DNA of 64,000 nt from Dinoroseobacter sp049800775 (lineage in GTDB: Bacteria > Pseudomonadota > Alphaproteobacteria > Rhodobacterales > Rhodobacteraceae). Position numbers and translations under genes: made by a program. The DNA lies in assembly GCF_049800775.1 (NCBI RefSeq), contig NZ_JBNAFR010000015.1:5711-69710 (forward strand), read 5' to 3'. Positions 41,010 through 49,822 of the stretch are shown here, piece after piece (position 1 is the first letter of the stretch; each line of letters opens with the position of its first letter). The notes below the pieces were generated by a model, which ran no database searches, was not told the DNA's origin, and saw only the letters and a program-made list of their open reading frames with translations.

Positions 41010-41948
41010 TCAGAGCCGCGCGGCCAACAGCGTCAGCAGTTTCTGGTGGTCGGCGTCGAAATTGCGGATGCCTTCGGCCAGCTTCTCGGTGGCCATGGCG
41101 TCGGCGTTCAAACCCCAGCGGAACGCTGTCTCCGGCGTGGGGTTCGCCGCGCCACTGGTCGCGCCGGGCGAGAGGATGCGGGGCACCGCACTGTCATCCT
41201 CGCGCAGGGCCTGCAGCAGTTTCGGCGCAATGGTCAGCCGGTCGCAACCGGCCAGTGCCTTGATCTGGTCTGTGTTGCGGAAGGACGCGCCCATCACCAC
41301 GGTGTCGATGCCGTGGGATTTGTAATAGGCATAGATCTCGCGCACCGATTGCACGCCCGGATCCTCGTCCGGGGCATAGCTGTCGACGCCATTGGCCTTC
41401 TTGTACCAATCGGTGATCCGCCCCACGAAGGGCGAGATCAGGAACACACCCGCATCGGCGCAGGCCTTGGCCTGCTCCATGGCGAAAAGGAGTGTCAGGT
41501 TGCAGTTGATCCCCTCCTTTTCCAGTGTCGCGGCGGCCTGGATCCCTTCCCAGGTGGAGGCTAGCTTGATCAGGATCCGGTCTTTCTCCACGCCGCGGCG
41601 GGCGTAATCCTCGACGATCTCGTGGGCGCGCCGGATCGAGGCCTCCGTGTCAAACGACAGGCGCGCATCCACCTCGGTCGAGACCCGTCCCGGCACCAAC
41701 GTCGAGAGTGTCGCCCCGATCGCTACGGTCAGTGTATCGCAGAGCGCGCGCGCATCCTGCCCCTTGGCCTTGGCTTCGGCCACCTCAGCGGCGATCAGCG
41801 CCTCGGCATCGGGGCTGTCCAGCGCGGCCAGAACCAGAGACGGGTTCGTCGTGCAATCCTGAGGCTTGTGTTCTTTGACAAGGGCCGCATCGCCGGTGTC
41901 GGCCACGATCACGGTCATGGTTTGAAGCTGCGCGAGGGCGTTGGTCAT
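41010..41948 (-). CDS. tal: transaldolase
   Basis: 312 residues. TIM-barrel with the Schiff-base lysine K128 in LIKLASTWEG, CTTNPSL near residue 32, GINCNLTLLF and VMGASFRN. It links sedoheptulose-7-P and glyceraldehyde-3-P with erythrose-4-P and fructose-6-P. Placed directly after xylulokinase, so it should process the xylulose-5-P produced by the polyol locus, and could also serve sugar-phosphate rearrangement in methylotrophy. ATG 41948 has GGAAG upstream. Confidence 0.95.
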   Translation of the reverse strand: MTNALAQLQTMTVIVADTGDAALVKEHKPQDCTTNPSLVLAALDSPDAEALIAAEVAEAKAKGQDARALCDTLTVAIGATLSTLVPGRVSTEVDARLSFDTEASIRRAHEIVEDYARRGVEKDRILIKLASTWEGIQAAATLEKEGINCNLTLLFAMEQAKACADAGVFLISPFVGRITDWYKKANGVDSYAPDEDPGVQSVREIYAYYKSHGIDTVVMGASFRNTDQIKALAGCDRLTIAPKLLQALREDDSAVPRILSPGATSGAANPTPETAFRWGLNADAMATEKLAEGIRNFDADHQKLLTLLAARL

Positions 41949-42079
41949 GGGGTCTTCCAATCGGGCAAAAGGGGTCGAAACGGTCGGACCGCGACGCCTG
42001 GGGCGCGTTGCGGTCCCTCAGGCAGCGGGTGCTGCTTTCTCGCGCAGAAGCATTCGCGCTTTGACCGGGATGTCAAACG

Positions 42080-42100
42080 CTGCGGGTCCGAAACCCGCAG
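42080..42100 (-). terminator. hairpin between xylB and tal
   Basis: A perfect 8-bp stem (42080-42087 with 42093-42100) and 5-nt loop, 97 bp beyond the xylB stop in the 248-bp gap before tal. No T-run, so termination is uncertain. Nothing else is evident in the gap. Confidence 0.4.
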
Positions 42101-42196
42101 AAACACGCCCCAGCCGGTCGAAATACCGGCGGTGATCCGGCCAAGGCGACAGCTCCCTGTGTTCGGAGGAGGGCGCGAGACCGGCATCACCTCGCC

Positions 42197-43648
42197 TTAC
42201 TGGATCTGTTTCAGGCCGGGATAGGCCGCGCGGAAGGCGTGGTAGGCGGCATCATACGCCGGGGCGAGGGTCGCATCGGGTGCGATTTCGCGGCGGGTCT
42301 CGGGAGCGGTGATCACCTCCGCCGGCTGTGCCCCCGTTACCGCGATCTGCGCCAGTCGCGCCGCCCCCAGAGCCGCCCCGAATTCCCGCCCGGCGGGGAT
42401 GATGAGCGGCACGCCCAGCACCGTAGCCAGAAGGCGCAGCCAGTATTCCGACGCACTGCCACCGCCGATGGCCGTCAGTGCGCCCACATCCGCCCCGGTG
42501 GATTTCAGAGCCTCGAGGGAATCCCGCAATCCGAAGCTCACCCCTTCGAGCACCGCGCGGGTCAGACCGGCGCGGTCGGTGCTGGTGGCGATCCCGGTGA
42601 ACCCGCCCCGGATCCGCGAGTCGTTATGCGGTGTCCGCTCGCCCGAGAGATACGGCAGAAACCGCACATCGCCGGGCGGCTGCAGGGCGTCGCCCAGCTC
42701 TCCGGTCAGATCGGCGGGGCGCGTGCTGGTGATCCGCGACAGCCAGTTCAGGCTGTCCGTCGCCGAGAGCATCACGCCCATCTGATACCAGTGATCTGGC
42801 ACCGCGTGACAAAAGGTGTGTACGGCGGTCTCGGGCGCGGGGCTGAACCGCTCGCGGGCCAGCAACACGACACCGGACGTGCCGAGCGAGACGAACCCCG
42901 CCCCCTCCTGCAACGCGCCGATCCCGCAGGCCGCGGCGGCATTGTCGCCTGCCCCGCCGCAGACCACCACGGGCCCGGACAAGCCCCAGCGGCGGCGCAG
43001 CTCGGGGCGCAGATCTCCGGCCGGGGCGCATCCCTCGACCAGATCGGGCATCTGGTCTCGGCGCATCTCACCGGCCTCGAGCAATCGATCAGACCAGCAC
43101 CGCGCCCCCACATCCAGCCATGAGGTGCCCGCACTGTCGGACATATCCGCCACATGGGCCCCGGTCAGGTGGTGGTTCAGGTAGGCTGCGGGCAACAGGA
43201 CCTTTGCAATCTTCGCAAAGATCTCGGGCTCGTGGTGCTTGACCCACAGAAGCTTGGGCGCCGTGAACCCCGGAAAGACGATATTCGCCGAGAGCGCCCG
43301 GACATCCGCCATCGCATCGAGCGCGGCGGCCTCCTGCTCGGATCGGGTGTCATTCCACAGGATGCAGGGTCGCAGCACAGCGCCCCCGGCGTCGAGCAAG
43401 GTCGCCCCGTGCATATGCCCGGCCACGCCGATCCCGCGAAGCTCGGCAAATGCGGGATAACGCGCGCGCAGGTCCTCGACGGCCATGTCCAGCGCCGCGA
43501 TCCAGTCCGCAGGGTCCTGCTCGGCCCAGCCCGGGGCTGGGTTCGAGACCGCATAACTGCTCTCGGCGGAGCCGATGGGCACCCCATCCGTCCCGACAAG
43601 CAGCGCCCTCAGACCCGAGGTCCCCAGATCAATCCCCAGATAACTCAT
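42197..43648 (-). CDS. xylB: xylulokinase
   Basis: 483 residues, FGGY kinase: ATP-site start LGIDLGTSGLRALLV, LWNDTRSEQE, GHMHGATLLD, catalytic aspartate in GGAGDNAAAACG, and GGGSASEYWLRLLATVLG with EFGAALGAARLA. Phosphorylates D-xylulose made by polyol dehydrogenation to xylulose-5-P. It is downstream of the HAD and ABC ATPase genes on the same strand. Confidence 0.95.
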   Translation of the reverse strand: MSYLGIDLGTSGLRALLVGTDGVPIGSAESSYAVSNPAPGWAEQDPADWIAALDMAVEDLRARYPAFAELRGIGVAGHMHGATLLDAGGAVLRPCILWNDTRSEQEAAALDAMADVRALSANIVFPGFTAPKLLWVKHHEPEIFAKIAKVLLPAAYLNHHLTGAHVADMSDSAGTSWLDVGARCWSDRLLEAGEMRRDQMPDLVEGCAPAGDLRPELRRRWGLSGPVVVCGGAGDNAAAACGIGALQEGAGFVSLGTSGVVLLARERFSPAPETAVHTFCHAVPDHWYQMGVMLSATDSLNWLSRITSTRPADLTGELGDALQPPGDVRFLPYLSGERTPHNDSRIRGGFTGIATSTDRAGLTRAVLEGVSFGLRDSLEALKSTGADVGALTAIGGGSASEYWLRLLATVLGVPLIIPAGREFGAALGAARLAQIAVTGAQPAEVITAPETRREIAPDATLAPAYDAAYHAFRAAYPGLKQIQ

Positions 43649-43723
43649 GCACCGCCCTCCCCGACCGGCTCCGTTTGCAGATGGTGTGATCGTCTCGAAC
43701 CGCGCGGGCCCCCGCCCGGCGCG

Positions 43724-44434
43724 TCAGTCTTCGAACAGATCATCGAACGAGGCCATGATAACCGCTGCGCCCGCCGCGCGCAGCGCCGCACTGTGGTCGG
43801 CCTGAACATCCACCAGATGTCCGCCACCGATAAAGCCGACCGAACGCATGCCTGCCTCCTCGGCTGCCTGAACCCCAAAGAGGGAATCCTCGACCACCAG
43901 GCATTCGGCCGGGGTCACGCCTAGTCGCTCGGCCGCCAGCAGAAACAGATCCGGCGCCGGTTTGCCGCGCGCCACAAGCTCGCTGCTCAGGATCCGGGGG
44001 AAACGCGCGGTCAGGCCCATGGCCTCCAGCGCGATGCCGATCCGCTCGAAGGTCCCGCTGGAGGCGATGCAGAACGGGATGCCCCGCGCCTCAAGCCGGT
44101 CCAGCAGGGCGATCACGCCGGGCACAGGTTGCAGGCTGCGGCGGAACTCGGCAAAGAGCGCGTCCTGCCAGAGCCGCGCGAAGTCCGTTGCGCAAAGGCC
44201 GTCGACCCGCTGCGTGGCGAATTCCGTGATCGCACGCAGGGATTTGCCGAGAAACTGGTCCCGGACCTCCTCAAGCGACATCGGGATCCCCGAGCGGTCC
44301 AGCACGTCTCGCAGCGATGCCAGCGAGATCGGCTCGCTATCGGCGATCACCCCGTCGAAATCGAAGATCACTGCCGCGATCCCTGCGGTGATGTCGCGCG
44401 GGCCGGGCGGCTCAAGGGGAACGGACTGGTTCAT
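43724..44434 (-). CDS. HAD-family phosphatase/phosphomutase-like protein
   Basis: 236 residues. Motif I FDFDGVIADSE, motif II IASSGTFERIGIALE, motif III in RGKPAPDLFLLAAERLG, motif IV VVEDSLFGVQAAEEAGM. This HAD subfamily includes phosphoglycolate phosphatases and beta-phosphoglucomutases; in polyol operons a sugar-phosphate phosphatase is common. It starts 12 bp after the ABC ATPase gene. Confidence 0.9.
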   Translation of the reverse strand: MNQSVPLEPPGPRDITAGIAAVIFDFDGVIADSEPISLASLRDVLDRSGIPMSLEEVRDQFLGKSLRAITEFATQRVDGLCATDFARLWQDALFAEFRRSLQPVPGVIALLDRLEARGIPFCIASSGTFERIGIALEAMGLTARFPRILSSELVARGKPAPDLFLLAAERLGVTPAECLVVEDSLFGVQAAEEAGMRSVGFIGGGHLVDVQADHSAALRAAGAAVIMASFDDLFED

Positions 44435-44446
44435 GGCCGCGCCGGA

Positions 44447-45463
44447 TCAGACCGCGCGCCCTTCGGCGTCGAACTGATGCAGGCGGCCCTCGGGGATCTT
44501 CAGGCCAACGGTTGCGCCAACCTCTGTCGGATCATCGCCATCAACGCGGGCCACCACGTCGCCCCCGCCAGCCACGCCGAGATACAGCAGGCTCTCTCCG
44601 CCCAAGCGTTCTTTCACTTTCACCGTCGCGTCCGCATGGCCCTGCGCGGCATCGACCAGCTCGAAATGCTCCGGGCGGCAGCCGATAAAGGCGGCCCGCC
44701 CATCGAGACTCAGATCCCGCAACCCGGTATCGGCTGGGAAGACATTCATCGCCGGGGAGCCGATGAACTCGGCCACGAAGCGGGAATTGGGCTTGTGATA
44801 GAGATCCATCGGCGAGCCGACCTGCTCCACCCGGCCCCCGTTCAGAACGACGATCTTGTCGGCCATGGTCATCGCTTCGACCTGATCATGGGTCACGTAG
44901 ATCATCGTGGCGTCGAGCTGCTTGTGCAGCCCTTCGAGCTCCACCCGCATCTGCACCCGCAACTTGGCGTCGAGATTGGACAGCGGCTCGTCGAACAAGA
45001 ACACCTTGGGGTTCTTGACGATGGCGCGTCCGATGGCGACGCGCTGGCGCTGGCCCCCCGAGAGCTGCGAGGGTTTGCGTTCCAGATAGTCGCCCAGTTG
45101 CAGGATCCGGGCGGCCTCGGCGATGCGTTCGGCCCGGGTCGCCGGGTCGAACCCGTTGACCTTCATTCCGAATTCCATGTTCTCGCGCACGGTCATATGC
45201 GGGTAGAGCGCATAGGACTGGAACACCATTGAGATGTCGCGGTCCGCCGGCTCTGCATTCGTCACGTCGCGCCCGTCAATCTCGATCGAACCGGTATCCA
45301 CCCCTTCGAGCCCGGCCAGCGTGCGCAGCAATGTGGACTTTCCGCAGCCCGATGGCCCGACGAAGACAACGAACTCGCCATCCTCGATATCCAGCGTGAC
45401 ATCGAACAGCGCCTGCATCGATCCGTAGAACTTGTTGAGCTGGTTGATCTTGATCCCCGCCAC
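44447..45463 (-). CDS. polyol/sugar ABC transporter ATPase (SmoK/UgpC-like)
   Basis: 338 residues from GTG 45463, preceded by AGGAGGCCAGCC; the more upstream in-frame ATG lacks a site. Walker A GPSGCGKST, signature LSGGQRQRVAIGRA, Walker B VFLFDEPLSNLD, and a C-terminal TOBE/MalK-type regulatory domain (about 240-335). It is divergent from its transporter partners, with the operators at 45515-45573 between. Powers uptake through the two permeases at 47063-48751. Confidence 0.94.
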   Translation of the reverse strand: MAGIKINQLNKFYGSMQALFDVTLDIEDGEFVVFVGPSGCGKSTLLRTLAGLEGVDTGSIEIDGRDVTNAEPADRDISMVFQSYALYPHMTVRENMEFGMKVNGFDPATRAERIAEAARILQLGDYLERKPSQLSGGQRQRVAIGRAIVKNPKVFLFDEPLSNLDAKLRVQMRVELEGLHKQLDATMIYVTHDQVEAMTMADKIVVLNGGRVEQVGSPMDLYHKPNSRFVAEFIGSPAMNVFPADTGLRDLSLDGRAAFIGCRPEHFELVDAAQGHADATVKVKERLGGESLLYLGVAGGGDVVARVDGDDPTEVGATVGLKIPEGRLHQFDAEGRAV

Positions 45464-45514
45464 GGCTGGCCTCCTGCAGATGACGCCCCATTGGTGGCGC
45501 AACTCTCAAACGTG

Positions 45515-45573
45515 CTTTTGTAACTCAATAGAAACTTTTGTATTGACTCGCAAGTTGTAATTATACTTTTGTA
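45515..45573. promoter_or_regulatory. three CTTTTGTA repeats in the divergent polyol promoter
   Basis: CTTTTGTA at 45515-45522, 45535-45542 and 45566-45573, the last two preceded by A; related sequence CTTTTGCA occurs upstream of the SorC regulator gene at 48774-48781, with TACAAAG at 48752-48758. Candidate operators for the SorC-type regulator. TATACT (45562-45567) may be a -10 for the plus-strand transporter genes. Confidence 0.55.
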
Positions 45574-45628
45574 TGGCTGCGAATACATTCTTTGTCTGAG
45601 CAACGAAGTCCTTTTGGGAGGAAAACCA

Positions 45629-46975
45629 ATGAAGAACATGCGCAAACTTCTGTGCAGCGCCGCTTGTGCCAGCATCATTGCCACCGGTGCCGTGGCCGAT
45701 GGCCATGGCTGGAGCCTGAAGGAGGCTGCTGCCCCCTATGCGGGGACGACCGTTGATGTCGTGTTCCTGCTGCGCCCCGGTTACGAGGCCATCGAGGCCA
45801 TGCTGCCCGCCTTCGAGGAAGAGACGGGGATCAAGATCAACATCATCAAGCACCCCTACGAGAACGCGCTCGGCGAGCAGGTGCGGGACTTCGTGGCGGG
45901 CGGTGATCTGGATATCGCGCTGATCGACCTCGTCTGGATCGGCAACTTCGCCGAGAACGAGTGGATCGTACCCGCAGACCAGATCATGGCGGACTATCCT
46001 GAGATCGTGGACCCGGATCTCGATCTCGATGACTTCTTTCCGCTCGTGCTCAACGCGTTTGGCGGCTGGAATGACACGATCTATGGCCTGCCCTTCGACA
46101 ACTATTCCGGCCTGATGTTCTACAACAAGCAGATGCTGGCCGATGCCGGGTTCGATGGTCCGCCCGAAACCTGGGACGAACTGATGAACGTCTATGGTCC
46201 GGCGCTGACCAAGGATGGCAAATACGCCTATGCCCTGCAGTCCAAGCGGAACGAGACCCAGTCCGCGGACAGCTTTGCGCGGATGCTCTGGCCCTTCGGT
46301 GGCTCTTTCCTCGACGCGGATTTCCGGTCCAACCTGATGAGCCCCGAGAGCCAGGCCGGTCTGAAATTCCGCCAGGAGCTGATGCAGTACATGCCCGATG
46401 GCATCGTTGCCTATGACCATGCGGAAACCGTGAACGCCTTCTCCCAGGGCGATGTGGCGATGATCACCGAGTGGTCGGCCTTCTATTCCTCCGTGGTGGA
46501 TCCGGATACGTCCAAGATCGCGGCGGATGTGGGCATCGCGCCCGAGCCCAAGGGCCCGGCAGGCCGCAAGCCCGCGCTTGGCGGCTTCTCCCTCGCGGTG
46601 GCCGAGCAGGCGGATGACAAGGAACGCGCGGCGGCGTGGCTCTTCATCCAGTGGGCGACCTCCAAGGCCAATGCCAAAGAGTATCTCGAGCGTGGCGGCG
46701 TGCCTGCCCGCCAGTCCGTCTATGCGGATCCGGCGCTGGCCGAGACCTATACCTTCATCCCCGCACTGGTCGAAAGCTGGCAGGAAGGCGTGCCGGAGTT
46801 CCGTCCGCGCTTTGCCGAATGGCCCGAGATCACCGAGATCGTGCAGGAATGGGGCACCAAGATGATGCTGGGTGAGGTCACCACCGAGGAGGGCGCCGAA
46901 GAGATCGGCAGCCGGATGGAAAAAGTCCTCGAGGATGCTGGTTACTACGACGACGACAAGCCGCTCCTGCAGTAA
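45629..46975 (+). CDS. polyol/sugar ABC transporter substrate-binding protein
   Basis: 448 residues; signal peptide 1-24 (cleavage VA-DG region), then a type-1/MalE-like fold: VFLLRPGYEAIEAMLPAFEEETGIKINI, YGLPFDNYSGLMFYN, WDELMN, VAMITEWSAFYSS. ATG 45629 has GGGAGG seven bases upstream. It binds the polyol or sugar substrate in the periplasm; resemblance to SmoE (sorbitol/mannitol binding) is in layout. A strong hairpin follows the stop. Confidence 0.92.
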   Translation: MKNMRKLLCSAACASIIATGAVADGHGWSLKEAAAPYAGTTVDVVFLLRPGYEAIEAMLPAFEEETGIKINIIKHPYENALGEQVRDFVAGGDLDIALIDLVWIGNFAENEWIVPADQIMADYPEIVDPDLDLDDFFPLVLNAFGGWNDTIYGLPFDNYSGLMFYNKQMLADAGFDGPPETWDELMNVYGPALTKDGKYAYALQSKRNETQSADSFARMLWPFGGSFLDADFRSNLMSPESQAGLKFRQELMQYMPDGIVAYDHAETVNAFSQGDVAMITEWSAFYSSVVDPDTSKIAADVGIAPEPKGPAGRKPALGGFSLAVAEQADDKERAAAWLFIQWATSKANAKEYLERGGVPARQSVYADPALAETYTFIPALVESWQEGVPEFRPRFAEWPEITEIVQEWGTKMMLGEVTTEEGAEEIGSRMEKVLEDAGYYDDDKPLLQ

Positions 46976-46999
46976 CCCCCTGCGAACATTGATCAAACA

Positions 47000-47027
47000 G
47001 GGGTGGCGCGTCACCGCGCGCCACCCC
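47000..47027 (+). terminator. strong hairpin between binding-protein and permease genes
   Basis: An 11-bp perfect stem (47000-47010 with 47017-47027) around a 6-nt loop, 25 bp past the binding-protein stop and without a T-run. Such a hairpin typically stabilises the 5' mRNA part so that binding protein exceeds permease. Confidence 0.6.
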
Positions 47028-47062
47028 GTTGCAGCACAGACGACATTTTGGGGGGAGACGTC

Positions 47063-47929
47063 ATGCGTGGGCAGGTATCGCGCCGCACCATTCTCAGTTT
47101 CATTGGTCCGGCCGTATTCGGTCTTGCCATCGTGGGCATCGCGCCACTGCTTTACGCCGTGTGGACATCCCTGCATTTCTACAACCTGACCAAGCTCAAG
47201 CGGGTCGAGTTCATCGGGCTCGAGAATTACTGGACCGTCCTGACCGACGAGGTGTTCTGGCAGGCGATGGGTCGGACCTTTTTCCTGCTCGGCACCGCCT
47301 TGCCCCTGCAGTTGATCTTTGGGCTGGGCATCGCGCTGGTGCTGCACCAGCCGGGGCTGACTCTGATGAAAACCCTCGCGCGGCTGAGCCTCGTGCTGCC
47401 CATGGCGACGACCTATGCGGTGGTGGGCCTTCTGGGACAGGTGATGTTCAACCAGAAATTCGGCGTGGTGAACCAGCTGCTTGGCGGGGCCGATATCAAC
47501 TGGATCGGCGATCCGACAAACGCCTTTATCATGATCATCTTCTGGGACGTGTGGCAGTGGACGCCCTTTGTCGCCCTTGTCCTGCTGGCGGGCCTGACCA
47601 TGGTCCCCGGCGAGGTCGAAGAGGCTGCGCGGCTCGAGACCAAACGCTGGTGGACCATCCTGCGCTATGTGCAGCTGCCCTTCCTGCTGCCGGGGCTGAC
47701 TGCGGTGCTGATCCTGCGGACGGCCGATACGCTGAAGCTCTTTGATATGGTGTTCACGTTGACGCGCGGCGGGCCCGGAGCCTCGACCGAGTTGATCTCG
47801 CTGATGATCCAGAGGGTGGGCTTTCGCGGCTTCGACCAGGGGCTTGCCTCGGCCCAGGCGATCATCCTCCTGATCGTGACGATCGTGCTCGCGCAGATCT
47901 ACATCCGCCTGTTCTACAAGGAGGTCTGA
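47063..47929 (+). CDS. polyol/sugar ABC transporter permease 1
   Basis: 288 residues, six hydrophobic helices (first about 12-33). The cytoplasmic EAA loop reads EVEEAARLETKRWWTILRYVQLPFLLPG. MalF-type (SmoF-like) permease. ATG 47063 follows GGGGGGAGACGTC. The next permease starts 3 bp after its stop. Confidence 0.93.
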   Translation: MRGQVSRRTILSFIGPAVFGLAIVGIAPLLYAVWTSLHFYNLTKLKRVEFIGLENYWTVLTDEVFWQAMGRTFFLLGTALPLQLIFGLGIALVLHQPGLTLMKTLARLSLVLPMATTYAVVGLLGQVMFNQKFGVVNQLLGGADINWIGDPTNAFIMIIFWDVWQWTPFVALVLLAGLTMVPGEVEEAARLETKRWWTILRYVQLPFLLPGLTAVLILRTADTLKLFDMVFTLTRGGPGASTELISLMIQRVGFRGFDQGLASAQAIILLIVTIVLAQIYIRLFYKEV

Positions 47930-47932
47930 TCC

Positions 47933-48751
47933 ATGGCCACCAACCGCTCCCTCCTGTGGCAGATCCTGCTGCTGCTCGCGATCATCACGCTCTGTGTCTT
48001 TCCGTTCTACTGGATGGTCACGACCTCGCTCAAAACGCAGATCGTCGCCCTTGAGGCGCCACCGGTCTGGACCTTCGCCCCGACCCTCGACAATTACCGC
48101 GAGGCGCTGTTCGAGGATGGGGTGCTGCGCACGCTCATCAACTCGCTGGTCATCGCGGTTTCGACCACCCTGTTGGCGTTGATCCTCGGGGTGCCTGCGG
48201 CTTTCGCCCTCGCCCGGTTCGAGTTTCGCGGCAAGAAGGACCTGTGGTTCTGGTTCATCACCAACCGCATGGTGTCGCCCATCGTGCTCGCCCTGCCCTT
48301 CTTCCTGATCGCGCGGAACCTCGGGATCCTCGACAAGCATATCACGCTGATCCTGATCTACCTGACCTTCAACCTGCCGATCGTTATCTGGATCGTCACC
48401 GACCAGTTCCGGGGCCTGCCCTACGAGCTCGACGAGGCGGCGCGGCTCGAAGGGGCGTCGCAATTCACCATCATGCGCAAGATCTGCCTGCCGTTGGCCA
48501 TGCCCGGCGTGGCGGTTTCCGCGATCTTCTCGTTCATCTTCTCGTGGAACGAGTTGATGTTCGGGCTGATCCTGACCCGGAGCGAGGCCAAGACCGCGCC
48601 GGCCATGGCCGTGTCATTCATGGAGGGCTACAACCTGCCCTATGGCAAGATCATGGCCACCTCGACCCTGATCGTGATCCCGGTGCTGATCTTCGCCCTT
48701 CTGGCGTCGAAGCAGCTGGTGCGCGGCCTGACCATGGGGGCTGTTAAGTGA
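47933..48751 (+). CDS. polyol/sugar ABC transporter permease 2
   Basis: 272 residues with six helices; MalG-type. EAA loop YELDEAARLEGASQFTIMRKICLPLAMPG; C-terminal LASKQLVRGLTMGAVK typical of this class. Forms the heterodimeric channel with permease 1. Confidence 0.93.
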   Translation: MATNRSLLWQILLLLAIITLCVFPFYWMVTTSLKTQIVALEAPPVWTFAPTLDNYREALFEDGVLRTLINSLVIAVSTTLLALILGVPAAFALARFEFRGKKDLWFWFITNRMVSPIVLALPFFLIARNLGILDKHITLILIYLTFNLPIVIWIVTDQFRGLPYELDEAARLEGASQFTIMRKICLPLAMPGVAVSAIFSFIFSWNELMFGLILTRSEAKTAPAMAVSFMEGYNLPYGKIMATSTLIVIPVLIFALLASKQLVRGLTMGAVK

Positions 48752-48820
48752 TACAAAGGCCTGATCCGCGATACTTTTGCAGATCAGACCTCCTCCCCCC
48801 TCCCTGAAAAGGCCAGCCCC

Positions 48821-49792
48821 ATGTCGCGCTCCATCAAACTTGACCAGATCGACCCGGAAGAACAGCTGCTCGTGCGGCTCGCCTGGGCGTGCGAGATCGA
48901 GGGCCTGACCCAGGCCGATGCGGCATCCCGGTTCGGCATCACACGGCTGAAGGTCAACAAGGCCCTGAGCGAGGCCCGCAAGCGCGGCATCCTGCGGATC
49001 AGCGTGAACTCGGTCTACGCAGCGGCCGCCGATCTTGAATGGCGGCTTGAGAGGCGCTTTCGCCTGCTGCGCGCGGTGGTCGTGCCCACGCCGGACAACC
49101 CGGGCTCGGTCACCAGTCTGGTCAGCGCGGGGCTCGGCGCGCATCTGAGCGAGCTTCTGTCCGATCAGAGCCTGACGCGCTTTGGCATGTCCTGGGGCAA
49201 TACGCTGAACCTCGCGACCCGTTTCATGCAGCCGCTCGACCGTCCGGAACTTGAGATCGTGTCGATCATGGGCGGGGTGACCCGGGGCTCGGATGTGAAT
49301 GGCTACGAGATCACCACCCGGCTCGCGGATCTCTGCAATGCCGAGCACAGCTTTTTCACCGCGCCGCTCTATGCGGGCAGCCCCGAGAGCCAGCGTCTGT
49401 TTCGCGAGCAGGACGTGATCGCCGAGATGGTCGAGAAAATCCGCGGCTCGGACGCCGTGGCGATTGCGGCCGGCGATCTGCAGAGCTCGCTTCTGGTGCG
49501 GGACGCCCTGCCCCGGGACATCAATCCGGCTGACCTGATCGCCAAGGGCGGGGTCGGCGATATCACCGGTCATATCCTCGACGCGCAGGGGAATCTGATC
49601 GACCACGACATCAATCGCCGGGTCATCGGGGTCTCTCTTGATGAGCTGGCCCAGATCAAGAACGTCATCCTTGCCGCCGGCGGCCTGCACAAGGCGCCGA
49701 TCCTCAAAGCCGCACTCGCCCGCGGCTTTGTCGACACGCTGGTCACTGACGAAGCCACCGCCCAGGCCCTGCTCGCCGAAGCAGGGCCCTAG
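48821..49792 (+). CDS. SorC/DeoR-family sugar-binding transcriptional regulator
   Basis: 323 residues. Helix-turn-helix at 18-60 (LLVRLAWACEIEGLTQADAASRFGITRLKVNKALSEAR), and a sugar-binding domain (about 60-320) with GMSWGNTL, MGGVTRGSD, GVGDITGHILDAQG and VILAAGGLHKAPILKAAL, the SorC pattern. It presumably senses a phosphorylated polyol and controls the transporter and catabolic genes via the CTTTTG(T/C)A sites. The 69-bp gap upstream contains such sites. Confidence 0.92.
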   Translation: MSRSIKLDQIDPEEQLLVRLAWACEIEGLTQADAASRFGITRLKVNKALSEARKRGILRISVNSVYAAAADLEWRLERRFRLLRAVVVPTPDNPGSVTSLVSAGLGAHLSELLSDQSLTRFGMSWGNTLNLATRFMQPLDRPELEIVSIMGGVTRGSDVNGYEITTRLADLCNAEHSFFTAPLYAGSPESQRLFREQDVIAEMVEKIRGSDAVAIAAGDLQSSLLVRDALPRDINPADLIAKGGVGDITGHILDAQGNLIDHDINRRVIGVSLDELAQIKNVILAAGGLHKAPILKAALARGFVDTLVTDEATAQALLAEAGP

Positions 49793-49822
49793 CCCAGACT
49801 GACAACGACACCGGAGGGACCC

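Noticed and set aside
45506..48463. A very long minus-strand open frame (985 codons) opposite the ABC transporter genes
   Set aside because: It is antisense to three well-supported transporter genes, has no recognisable domain and shows arginine/histidine-rich shadow composition of GC-rich DNA.
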